The notes beneath the pieces are model-generated. The model searched no databases. It worked only from the letters and a program-made list of their open reading frames with translations, and was not told the DNA's origin. The position numbers were made by a program, and so were the translations under genes. From Enchytraeus crypticus (taxonomy: Eukaryota > Annelida > Clitellata > Enchytraeida > Enchytraeidae), in assembly GCA_905160935.1 (NCBI GenBank), contig CAJHZI010000547.1:2915001-2979000 (forward strand): 64,000 nucleotides of DNA. Reading direction: 5' to 3'. Positions 54,082 through 64,000 of this stretch are shown here, in pieces; position 1 is the stretch's first letter, and every line of letters starts with the position of its first letter.

Positions 54082-54380
54082 TTATTTATTTATTTTTTAT
54101 TTATTTATTTATCTATTTATTATGCAGCTTATTTTGTACAGTAGAGAGACAGTGACATAATTAGAGGTATATGGAAACTTTAGGAGAATATTTTCCAGGT
54201 AGACAAGAGCCGGGAAAACAGAAAGAGATACTCAATTTACTTTGATCTTAGTCACCAATCTGGCATTTCGATACAGTTTGTATTGTTTCAGTTTTTCAAC
54301 CTAAGCGATCTTTGCTGGCATTAGTTTTACCAGACATCTGATGAATTTCATACATAATATAATTTTTAAATCGTTGTGTT
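53000..54380. other. region upstream of the 54.5-kb gene
   Basis: No coding signal. A (TA)n run lies at about 54044-54078 and an a/t-rich (ttta)n run follows. A ttttttcag acceptor-like site ends at 54387 and could start the exon that contains the ATG at 54526. Confidence 0.35.
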
Positions 54381-54525
54381 TTTTCAGGTTTTTGCTAATG
54401 ATTTTCATTTAGATTGCAAATGGGATAAAAAGATCTTGATTGAACCGAAGTGGTTAGAATGACTCTCATGTACTTGAGACATTTTAGTTGTTTTACTGAC
54501 ATAATTTTGCGCACTTTGTCGCAAT

Positions 54526-57500
54526 ATGTTCTCATCTAAACTTACCGGATTATTGAAGAAGTTTCTGCGACAGCCAGACGAAAATTCACTTCTTGATTCA
54601 GCCAGTACTCTTACGAGCACGTCAGAGTACGGCTTATTGGTTAACTCGTCCGATTCTCGACCTCCAGGTGATCTTAATTGTAGTACTAAGAATCAACGAA
54701 GCATGGGAGGCTACTCAACTTGTGGCGGAACGGGTTGCCTGCAGAAGTTTCAGGGTAGCGAGTGCGCTCAGTGTCTAGCCATGCTAACGAGTGAGTCAGC
54801 TGCCTATCCCGATGACTCAACTGAGTCAACGATCATATCATCCTCGCTGACTGGCTCCACGGAACTGTCTGGAGCCAAGCGGTTCAGCGGTACTCGACCT
54901 AGAGGATCGAGTTTACTGTCGGATCTGTCAGCAGAACCTCGGTGTTGTTGCGAGAGCTGCTCCTGGTTGTTAGATTCGTATCCCCACTTAAGTCGATTCT
55001 CTACAGCACTGCCCCTGTCCTTAGTAGCCGTGCCCCTGCCATCAGCTGCTACGCCCCTGCCCTCAACGGTCATGCACCTGCCCTCCAACTCCTTGCCCTC
55101 TGCTACTCCGAAGTCGCTCAGGGGGAGCAGTTCCACGCAGCTACACAACTCTATGTCAACATCTACGAGGGAGCAAGCCAGTCGTCGTAAGCTGAGAAAG
55201 TGTGATACTGCTTCAAACAACAATACATTTATTCTGGTTAGTTCGACTGCTTCTTCATAAGCTTCTTGTTGAAGACTAGGCTGAGTTTTAAACTTCATTT
55301 CACAGTTATTTAAAATTAAAAAAAATTTAGTGCAGGTAAAATTATATTACTATCTGCTCTACGATTAAAAACAAATAGAAGGAGAGATTGTCGAACGTTG
55401 GGGAGAGTATTTTTGTAATTTGTTAAATGATGGGGTTAATGAAGGCTATGAAGATGATGTAGGTAGCGAAGGATTTGAGGATTTGGAAGTACAGAATATT
55501 ACAGTTGAAGAGGTTGAGAGGGCATTAAAGAAAATTCATAAGGGTAAAGCGATGGGATTAGATGGAATCCCGGAGGAGGTGTGGAAGGTAGTAGGCCTGA
55601 GAGCGGTGGAGTGGTTGAGGTGCTTGTTTGATAAGATGTTATGGGAGGACAGGATGCCAGAAGAATGGAGGTTGAGTTCTTTAGCGCCGGTATTTAAGGG
55701 AAATGGGGACATTCAAGAGTGTAAGAATTATAGAGGTACTAAGCTGTTGAGCCATACAATGAAGGTATGGGAGAGAGTTGTGGAGAGTGGGTTGAGAGTT
55801 TCAACAAGCATTGAGGGCAACCAGTTAGGGTTTATGCCCGAAAGGTCGATAACAGAGTAAATCTTTATGTTGAGGCAATCGATGGAGAAGAAAAGGAGAA
55901 AGAGGAAGAAGATACAGATCTATGGTATTTGTGAACCTGGAAAAGGCCTGTGATAGGGTTCCGAGAGAATTGGTGTGGGAAGTTTTGAAAGAGAGGAAAG
56001 TGAACAGGAGGTATGCTGAGTTAATCAAAGATAAGTTCAGCAGGGTGAGGACTAGTGTGAGAGTGAACAATCTAGAGTTTTTAGGTGCAGATCCGAGTAC
56101 ATCAAGGGTCAGCCCTAAGCCCATATTTATTTATATTGATTATGGATGAGTTGCTTAAGGGAGTAATTAAGGAGGCCCCATGGTGCATGCTATTTGCAGA
56201 TGATCTGGTGATAGTAGGAGACAATGTGGAGAGAGCGAGATGTTGGAAAACGCGCGAGAGGCATTGGAAGGTAAAAGACTGAGAGTGAATAAGGAAAAAA
56301 CGGAGCATTTAGAGAGTAGATGTAAAAGTGAGAGGATAAACGGAGATAGAGTAATAAGTCAGGGCGTGGAGCTAAGAAAGGTAACAGATTTTTAGTATTT
56401 GGGGTCCGTAATAGAGGATAATGGGAGTTGGAAAAGAAGGTTACTTGTAAGATTCAGGCTGGGTGGGCAAAGTGGAGGGCAGCTAGTGGAGTGCTGTGTG
56501 ATAGGAAAATATCACTATGACTGAATGGCAAATTTTATAGTTCTGTGATAAAGCCAGTAATGATGCATAAATCGGAATGTTTGGCACTAAAAAGGGAAGA
56601 TTTACAGAGTTTGTATAGCTTCCCAGCAATTAAATCAAGTCAATTTATTTTTGTAATATATAAATAGGGATATTCAATTTATTTGGTTTCAATGAAATTA
56701 TTTATTTTTCCTAATCTATTAATTTTTAGGTTTTGTCAACGGGTTCGTTTTATGTATTCAGTGTAGGGCCAACACAATTCGATTTAATAAAAATTAATTC
56801 TTAATTTCTTTTATCAATCATCTTACTCAAAATTGAGTGGAATAATTGAAATCAAGCCAAATCAATTCAAAAATATGTACAAGATTAACTATTGCAACTT
56901 TATATGAGAATCTAATTGTGATGCATTGCTGTAAGTATCGATGATAGAACATGATAGCAAGTTCTGACAAGTTCTAAAAACTAAAAGATATCTTGGAAGG
57001 AAGCATATTTGCAAACTTGTGGTTTTAATTTTAACTCAGATTTTCTGCTTGACTGAAAATAAACATAAACTTCTTTATATTTTAAACTAATATCAACAAG
57101 TTAATTTAATAGTTATCATTTGATTATTTAGTCATTTTAATAATTATTATTTTAATAACTATTTTAATACCCAGTTAGTCTTCCATAAAAAAGCTAATAC
57201 CAACGTTAGTTTCCTCACTCAAAAGCGATGTCAGTGACGGGCGAACACTGGATTTGAAACCAGTACATACTAATCCGCGGTCGAGTATCTTACCGATTTC
57301 GCCACTGGCTCATCCATATAAGACTTTTCTTCTTCAGTGCACTGCCAAGTGGCAAGTTCAAGATACATATTTTTACTCAAAGTCTACTTTCTCGCTCCAT
57401 ATGGGCACTCCTTAGATCAACAAGTTAATACCTTCACAAAGTATGGCTTCTGGGGTGGTTTCTTGTTGCTTTCCTCTGTTAGATGGATTAATTACCATTT

Positions 57501-60500
57501 AATCCAGGGGGAAAATATTCTTGGTGAGGTGGGTCCCCTCTAGCCATCCTCAGCTCCTGCATTAGTCGCCTCTTACGCAGCAGATTGTTTGCGGTTGCCC
57601 TATTCTGCAGTGGTCCAACCACACCGAGCACAACACGCGGACTTATAAGACTACGGAGGATATGATGTGATAAGAAATATAAAGAAAAGCTGGATAGGAC
57701 ATATTATAAGGGGATGGTTTGCTAAAGGATGTAATAGAAGGAAAAATGCATGGGAAAAGAGTTAGAGGAAAACCGAGACTTGGGATGTTGCATGATCTGA
57801 TAAAAAATTCGTATATAGAGATGAAATTAAAGACTGTGGATAGAATTGTTTCGAAGAGTTATATAAGCCATGGACCTGCCGTTATGCAGTGAAGTAGAAG
57901 TCGTCTATATCCTCCCTAGGCTTCTCGTCTTTCTTTCTGGCTAATGAACTGCATCATTATAGATCTTTTACTTTGGTCTGTGCCTTTGTTAGTGCGATCA
58001 AGTTGTATTGAACTGTTTGTCGTTGTACGTTCTGCTTAAGACATCCCTGACATTGCCTTTGGGTGAGGAACCGAACGTTAATTTTACGTATATAATACGT
58101 TAGTTGCACAAAAATTAGCTATATTTCTCCGTATCATAATGAATTCGTTCATTGATGATCTAATTAATGCATTGTCAAGTAAGGAAATAAAATCGTCAGG
58201 GTTTTTACAGTAGATAATTAGATGAACTGTCCACTGGATAGTTCTCTATATATAGCAATGGGATGGTTCATCTGCTACCACGCTTGCCTGAGGAGTGTGA
58301 GGTCACCGGTTGAATCTCTGCCGAACATCTCAGACATTATCCTCGTGATGCAGAAACAGGCGTTAAACTTAACTCTTTATACATACACAAAACCGTCTAG
58401 ATTTTTGTGGGATTTAAGACGATTATATTAAATTGAATTCTGCGCAACTGGATAATGTAAACTATAAATTAGACGCTTGATAAATAGGGGAGGAATTTAA
58501 TCTTTTTTATAGGATGCCGATTTTTAAGCACTATAATGTAAAATCAGAGTAAATAACACTTGGTTTGATGATTGATTGAACAATGGCTTCATTTGACTGC
58601 CTGCTTATTGTAGCATAGAGGAAAATTGTAATTATATAGTCTATCATCTTATTTCATCTATCTGATTAATTCTATCATCATACTTCCGTTCACGCTGTTG
58701 ATAATAATGTTCTCCAGGTTAGCTTGTTGCTATAAAAACTTCCATTATGAGGCTTTATTGGATGATTACAGATTTCAACAAAGATTACTTTATCTTGAGC
58801 TCATGCTTGCTTGCACTCTTAGTTTTATGGGGTGCATGCAACTTAAAAATTTAAAGTATTATCAAAACTTGAAGGCTTATAAAGCTTTGGGACTGCTGAA
58901 CAGCGTAAAATTTGACTTTAATCAAGTATAAAATTTTGTAAAATCTAGGTACTTGGTGTATTGTCAAATAAAAAAATAAAAATATCAGTACCTTGCAGTA
59001 GAACAACATTAAGTAGTGGCTCGTCGAACATGAATTGATCTGTAACTTCTTTGTGAGCAGTTAACAATTGTATTTACGTGTAATAATATAATTTATATAG
59101 TTATGATCTACTTCAACAGCTGTCAAAGGGGAAGTGGGATTGCTGCCTAGCCAAATGTAGATTAGTCAAAATTATTGTTCCCATTGTATATACCGTGAAC
59201 TGTCTGTGGCATAATCTGAGAATAGTTGAGCAGTTTAGCATTTAATGAAAAATTCAGTGAAATTTATATGAATTTAAAGGTTTGTGGTTTTTAAGAAAAA
59301 TAGTAGGCCTAATGTTTTAGCAATAACTTTCATTCACATTAATCATAGCAAGTCAATGACTTGCTGTGAAATTCCATATCCGACATTTTATTTTCTGCTT
59401 TTGAAATCGTTAACTCAGTAGGAAAAGTATTGTCTAGACAGATACATGCATGAGTCGTTTATTGAAGTCGCACTTAAACCAATCTCAGACTGGTTTTTAT
59501 TGCCGGCCCTGGTACTGGTGTGTAGAGTAGCTGAGGAGATGGTGTATGCTAGCTCAGAGATAATTAATACCGATGATATATGTCTATTCGCAGTACAATT
59601 ATTACACACATTTCGTGCTTTATGCTTTCTTCTGCTGATCTGCCGATGAGATCCGGCGCTGGAGTTACTGAGTGCAATGTGGCTGAGAGTATGGTTAACA
59701 GGTGAACAAATGTTTATTGGTCAAAATCAATTTCGACCTCTCTTTAATGAGGAAAGAACTTGCAGTTTGGCAAAGATCCAGCACAGCTCATATGTAGTCT
59801 CGTTGCTAAATCACACAACAGGTTTAAGCCTCCATAATGATATCGAGTGATCCGGAGTTTTCCTGATACTCGACGACAGTATGATATGTCTTAGACGTTA
59901 TTTTCTATAGGCACACACACACACACACGCACACATTTGCACATATAGCACCCGCGCGCGCTACTTTTCTCAGTGTACTTCCTTGTGACATATCTTTGGT
60001 GTATGATTTATCACTTAATATTTTGTTTTGCCCTTTTTCGTATACTTAAATTTGTTTTATTTACAATTTCTAGTCTCTGTCGTTTATTTAATTCTTCTTC
60101 ATTCTATCAGTACCTCATTTTATCAACCTACAATCCGCGCTTTTAGAATATTTCATAAACCATTGAAATATTGAAAGTGAGTTATGGCTCTAGAAGTTCC
60201 AATATTATTTAAAAAAATATAATTTCATCATCTATATCGCATTTATTGATATATGCTAACGCCAAAATTTAATTATTACATTAATTTGAGTGATTTTGGT
60301 AGAGGTGGTTAAAAACTTAGTTTTTTCTGAGTTTTAACTGAGATTTATATAAAATCAATTATATATCAATGTACTTGTTAATAAACTGAAGTTGATTCGC
60401 TTTATATTTGTAACATAAGCCGGTATCATTCTATCTGGAGACGTCTTTGTAAACTGTTTAAACACTGTTTACAACTGTATATAAACTGTGCGACTGAATA

Positions 60501-60980
60501 AAATTGTTATAACTTGACTAAACAAGTAAATCAATTGTAATATAACCTATTTTGTTATGTACATAGTATCATAATATGAAGAGTATATGACTTCTTATGG
60601 CAAATTTGAATGATTTATGTCCTGAAGTAATTACATATGCTATCCTAGTGTGTGATAATGTGTCGATTTCCTCGGTTACCAATCTTTTTTTATTGATTTC
60701 AGAAATAATGTTCTATCAAATTTGAAAATTTTGTTACTTTTAATTCATATCCATTATTCATACTAATAAACTTATACATTATTTAGTCTCATACTCGATT
60801 GTAGGTATTCAGCACTTTGGGGTAATGTTTAGTGCGGGTGGTCAACTAGATAGGTACTATCTAGTTGACTAAATATTATTATTATAATTAGGTAGATACT
60901 TGTAAATTCTTGAACGGCCTTGTATGTGCCCGTGCACGTGTTGAGCGTGTTGTATATAAACATATATAAGCAGTTCTCAG

Positions 60981-61056
<76 letters not shown>

Positions 61057-61395
61057 AACCTCTTTGACGGCCTAGTGTGTGTGCATATTTGAGTGTATTT
61101 TTTAAATAAAACAGTCTCTCTCTCTTTAGTGTTTACTGACTGTTGCTATTTACAGAGTAATTCCAACGGTTGTCGACTGAGTGACTGGAACAGTCAGCGA
61201 CAGAGCGATGATAGCTGCAGATTTCCTATCTCTGTGACCGTGTCACCTGATGACGAGGAGAGCTACCGCGTCAGTCAGCACCGGCTGCAAATCAGTAATC
61301 GATTACGTCATCACGTGACGTCACAAAACTTTGAAGCGGGAAGGAGTAGCATGCAGGCTCCTCCGAACAAATCGATATGTCACGTCATTAGATAG
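54526..61395 (+). CDS. unrecognised Ser-rich protein, probable two-exon gene
   Basis: Predicted exons 54526-55236 and 61156-61395 give 316 aa. Exon 1 is open for 244 codons and far richer in GC than its flanks. The donor ctg/gttagt at 55237 and the acceptor tgttgctatttacag at 61155 are both phase 0. The protein starts MFSSKLTGLLKKFLR (basic, amphipathic). It then has Ser/Thr-rich segments, Cys clusters (CGGTGC, CAQC, RCCCESC), an LPS-repeat stretch around residues 165-190 (PLPSAATPLPS) and a basic patch SRRKLRKC. The last exon gives SDWNSQRQSDDSC, VTVSPDDEESYRVSQHRL and the end CHVIR. AATAAA lies 194 nt after the stop. No signal peptide or membrane segment is evident and I do not recognise the family. 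More exons could exist upstream or in the 5.9-kb intron. A 164-codon minus-strand frame overlaps exon 1, but no matched exon supports it. Confidence 0.6.
55370..56640 (+). mobile_element. RTE-like LINE reverse transcriptase fragment
   Basis: It lies in the intron of the 54.5-kb gene. Successive blocks read IVERWGEYFCNLLND, then KAMGLDGIPEEVW, NYRGTKLLSHTMKVWERVVE and NQLGFMPERS. They continue with VFVNLEKACDRVPRELVWEV, then the catalytic MLFADDLVIVGDN (FADD at 56192-56203), then FYSSVIKPVMMHKSECLALK. This order is typical of RTE-clade LINEs. The pieces fall in at least three frames with internal stops. The endonuclease domain and 3' end are absent, so the copy is dead. Confidence 0.9.
56650..57185. 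other. intron stretch, nothing recognised
   Basis: AT-rich, without repeats or open frames of note. Confidence 0.4.
57190..57315 (-). mobile_element. SINE-C copy
   Basis: Reverse orientation: caacgttagtttcctcactc, aaaagcgatgtcagtgacgg, gatttgaaaccagtac, taatccgcggtcgagtatct and cgccactggctcat. Confidence 0.88.
57325..57650 (-). mobile_element. SINE-A copy, best preserved
   Basis: Reverse complement reads: head cgtgttgtgctcggtgtggt, tggaccactgcagaataggg; middle ctgctgcgtaagaggcgact, agctgaggatggctagaggg; end tgttgatctaaggagtgccc, atatggagcgagaaagtag and cttgaacttgccacttggca, then gtgcactgaagaag. Stem TTGCC/GGCAG with loop ACTT. Its head abuts the 5' end of the LINE fragment at 57655. Confidence 0.95.
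57655..57895 (+). mobile_element. LINE 3' fragment
   Basis: It matches the last part of the hairpin LINE: agaaaagctggataggacat, gaaaagagttagaggaaaac, gacttgggatgttgcatgat and gccatggacctgccgttatg, then cagtgaagtag. The stem is eroded. It most resembles the copy at 48085-48625. Confidence 0.8.
58035..58085 (+). mobile_element. SINE-E tail fragment
   Basis: It reads gacatccctgacattgcctt, then tgggtgaggaaccgaacgtt. Confidence 0.65.
58225..58385 (+). mobile_element. SINE-D copy with tRNA-like head
   Basis: The head reads gggatggttcatctgctacc, acgcttgcctgaggagtgtg and a B-box-like ccggttgaatctc. The body is ctcagacattatcctcgtga and the end caggcgttaaactt. It shows that the SINE-D tails elsewhere belong to a tRNA-derived family. 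Confidence 0.75.
58930..60840. other. intron stretch, no supported feature
   Basis: Open frames at 58698-58931 and 59446-59649 (77 and 67 codons) have no flanking splice evidence. A short (CA)n lies near 59912-59930. Confidence 0.35.
60841..60869. repeat. perfect inverted repeat, 13-bp arms, 3-nt loop
   Basis: gtcaactagatag pairs with ctatctagttgac around gta. Confidence 0.95.
60978..61053. repeat. (TC)n microsatellite
   Basis: A long tc run about 100 bp before the last exon of the 54.5-kb gene. It may extend that intron's pyrimidine-rich region. Confidence 0.97.
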
Positions 61396-61588
61396 TACTG
61401 GATGTAGCGAGCTCTAGTCATTGCGTTACTGAATCACTGTTGATATCTTAATTCTGTCAGTTAGCATTAAGTTTTGTAGTTTAGAATGCTCCAGCCTCCA
61501 GTTCAGCCAGATGTAGATGACAGACAGATCGGTGAGGTGCTTCAGATGCCGAGCGTTTGGAATATCTCTAATTTGATCACTGGTGTAT

Positions 61589-61594
61589 AATAAA
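61589..61594 (+). promoter_or_regulatory. candidate poly(A) signal
   Basis: AATAAA, 194 nt after the stop codon of the 54.5-kb gene. Confidence 0.45.
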
Positions 61595-61682
61595 TCGGCT
61601 GTGAAGTTTCTGGTATTTTACTGTGCAGTTGAAACTATGTCCTATTGCTATTGTTAGTGACGTTCTTATGTCGCTTGCTTTT

Positions 61683-61935
61683 CACTGATAGGTGGTGTAT
61701 AGTGGTGTTTTCACTGCAAATCACTGATAGGTGATGTATAGTGGCGTTTCCACTGCATATCACTGATGTGTGGCATGTAGTGATAATCACTGATTGGTGG
61801 TGTAAAGTGATAGTCACTGATTGGTGGTGTAAAGTGATAATCACTGACTGGTGGTGTAAAGTGATAATCACTGACTGGTGGTGTAAAGTGATAATCACTG
61901 ATTAGTGGTGCATAGTGGTGCTTCCACTGCACACA
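61683..61935. repeat. about 27-bp minisatellite
   Basis: Nine or so units around cactgattggtggtgtaaag then tgataat. The middle units (61785-61900) are nearly identical and the outer ones diverged. The unit length is close to a multiple of three, giving repetitive minus-strand open frames (HHQSVIITL) that are not genes. Confidence 0.93.
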
Positions 61936-62734
61936 CTGAATTCAGTTAGAGGGTCTTTGCACATACTACCTATGAGCGGTGTAGCTTTGCACTGTTATAT
62001 TCTAGCAAAATCCAGTTTAACGCGCAGCATTGGTTGTAGGGATAGTCGAGGGTGCAGACAGTGTTGATGAATGGTGTTTACACTGAACTCCTTGCGCTCT
62101 GCAAGCTCTAGAGATCCGGGCAACTGTTGTAGTAATCGTTAGCCTGTACAGTATGATATTTTTTAAATTTATTTTTCTGAAGCCTTCTGAGTTTGATTTG
62201 TAACTATCGTATGTCCAAACTTCCAACTCTATGACTTTTATGGCACACTGTAATTATTGCGTGTGTAATGTTATAGCATAAGTATAGCATAAGTAGAATT
62301 CACTGAACATAATTTTTAATTATATAAGTCGTTATTTGATTTAATATATATGAAGAGATTGTCATGCTTATTGGACTCAAATGTGTCGTTTTCGATACAT
62401 CTTTAAATCCGTGCAAAGTTGACTTCAATATATACCTACATATATATACCTACGAAAAACTAAAGCAATATCTAGAATATAGATAAATGTTCCGAAGTGT
62501 AGTTATGAAGCGTTACAAAAGCTAATTAATGGTCCTATGAATAAAAAAAGAATGAACTTTTTTACTTGCATAATAGTACATAATAAAAACCAACAAGTTA
62601 CATGCTTATAAAATGAGCGTGGGTAGTATAGTGCTAAGAAATAACGATAGCTCTGAATGTGATGTTTTAAAGAATGTGGTCAATATACTGCAGCAAGATT
62701 AGAGTTGAAAAAGTAGGATACGGAATGACTTAAG

Positions 62735-62815
62735 TATTACCCGCTGGATGATCAAGTTGGTAGCGTGCTTGCCTGCGAGGCAGGAAGCCATAGGAGAGAG
62801 CTCCAACTATCTAGG
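62735..62815 (+). mobile_element. tRNA-like SINE head, SINE-D related
   Basis: It reads gctggatgatcaagttggta, gcgtgcttgcctgcgaggca and ggaagcc. The A box is good, but the B-box side is replaced by gagagctccaact. It is probably a SINE head rather than a working tRNA gene. Confidence 0.55.
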
Positions 62816-63139
62816 AGTAGCAAGAATACAAAGTATATCATATGAGGAGTGAGGAATACGTAGGATAATGAACTTCCAGGTATTCATTATCTGTATGAAA
62901 GTATTAAGTACTTAATATAAAATTACTGTAGTTGCTAATTATAGTTCTTTTTTAACTAGTAATAAACATATACTTATAGGTACGTGAAATGAGTGTAGAC
63001 ATCTTTTGTGATCATGCCAATGCCAGAGGCTCCAGAGTCTCTACAATAGGCTTCTGATTTAGAGAATATGGTCGCTGCTGTCGTTAAGAAATCGGTGCTG
63101 AAGCGCAATCCATTGAAGAATCCGCAGACTTCGATTCCA

Positions 63140-63285
63140 CGACATCGCCACTATGCGACGCCAGTGGCGATGTCGGTATGATATTCGACCGCGGATCAGT
63201 ATGTGCATGATTCAAATCCTGGTCTCTTCCGCCATTGACATCGCTTTCGAGTGAGGAAACTGACGTTAACTTTAGATTTTTAGCT
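63140..63285 (+). mobile_element. SINE-C copy
   Basis: It reads gccagtggcgatgtcggtat, attcgaccgcggatcagtat, ttcaaatcctggtctc, cattgacatcgctttcgagt and gaggaaactgacgttaactt. Confidence 0.88.
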
Positions 63286-63334
63286 TTATTGACCAGTCCT
63301 GTTATTTTTATTAGATCATATGATTTTGTTGTAC

Positions 63335-63790
63335 TGTTATTGACACTACATTTTACTGCCATAGACTCTGTTGTAGTACTATGGACTACAATGTACTGCC
63401 ATAGACTATGTTGTAGCACTATGAACTACATTGTACTGCCATAGACTATGTTGTAGTATTATGGACTACATTGTACTGCCATAGACTATGTTGTAGTACT
63501 ATGGACTACATTGTACTGCCATAGACTATGTTGTAGTACTATGGACTACATTGTACTGCCATAGACTATGTTGTAGCGCTATGGACTACAATGTACTGCC
63601 ATAGGCTATGTTGTAGTACTTTTGACTGCATTGTACTGTTGTGGACACTACATTGTAATGCTGTGGACACTACATTGTACTATTGTAAACTATGTTGTAC
63701 AGCTATGGACACTACATTGTACTGTTGTACTGCTGTGGACACTACATTTTACTGTATGGACACAGCACTGTACTGCTGTAGACTATGATG
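63335..63790. repeat. about 40-bp minisatellite
   Basis: Units around ttgtactgccatagactatg followed by ttgtagtactatggactaca. The first six or so are nearly identical. Later ones shift to a shorter (tgtggacactacattgtact) form. Open frames across it are by-products. Confidence 0.95.
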
Positions 63791-64000
63791 TACAAATAAG
63801 GAAAGTACATTTCATAGATGAAAAAAACGTTCTTACCAAAAATAGAAAAACTGTTAAAAAGCGTGTTTTTTCCAACAAAATAAAATACGTAAAAAACGTT
63901 GAAAAAAAACGTTAGTAGCGTACACATAGGCTTGCATATATATTACTATGCCTTCATTCCATAACACTAAACAATTTTATTACAACTAGACTTGATCTAA

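Noticed and set aside
54804-55298. 164-codon minus-strand frame over exon 1 of the 54.5-kb gene
   Set aside because: No splice partner or recognised domain. The plus frame has a phase-matched second exon and poly(A) signal. Kept as an open question in the findings.
58698-59649. 77- and 67-codon open frames in the intron of the 54.5-kb gene
   Set aside because: They lack acceptor/donor pairs in the right phase and show no recognisable domain.
62735-62815. tRNA gene
   Set aside because: The A box and anticodon arm look good, but the T arm/B box is missing and the same head occurs in a SINE at 58225.
61635-63927. Repetitive open frames across the 27-bp and 40-bp arrays
   Set aside because: The periodic peptides simply mirror the DNA repeat, and there is no gene structure.

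Overview
The window is animal nuclear DNA: AT-rich, intron-rich and crowded with short retroposons, microsatellites and minisatellites. It looks like an invertebrate, probably marine, but nothing in it fixes the phylum. Three spliced protein genes can be modelled from sequence, and they occupy only a few percent of the window.

Region by region. (1) 1-8300 is intergenic, with a LINE 3' fragment at the left edge, SINE copies and two small tandem arrays. (2) 8308-12381, minus strand, is a complete three-exon globin of 210 aa. It has both haem histidines, introns at the classical globin positions B12.2 and G7.0, and an N-myristoylation-type start, so it is globin X-like. (3) 12400-18780 holds SINEs, simple repeats and a 171-bp-spaced tandem duplication. 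(4) 18798-34873, plus strand, is a complete 14-exon copine of about 814 aa: C2A, C2B and a copine vWA domain, followed by an unusual tail of 20 QYPPGG-type repeats. (5) 34900-54400 is mostly non-coding. It contains LINE and SINE copies, a MITE-like element and a cluster of perfect short-loop inverted repeats. (6) 54526-61395, plus strand, is a probable two-exon gene for an unrecognised Ser-rich protein. Its intron holds an RTE-like LINE and a head-to-head SINE/LINE pair. (7) 61400-64000 holds two minisatellites and SINEs.

The most striking pattern is at splice junctions. Five of the sixteen introns modelled have a tandem array or local duplication that includes the splice site itself. In copine these are the donors of introns 3 and 7 and the acceptors of introns 11 and 12. 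In the globin it is the acceptor of intron 1. The arrays multiply donor or acceptor motifs beside the real ones.

A second pattern is a LINE/SINE partnership. The commonest LINE and one SINE family (called SINE-A here) end in the same stem-loop, CTGCC-loop-GGCAG followed by TGCACT, with a constant stem and a varying loop. Some LINE tails run directly into (GA)n microsatellites. At least seven short repeat families can be told apart; the labels SINE-A to SINE-G are local to this annotation. All calls come from reading the sequence; no database search was possible.
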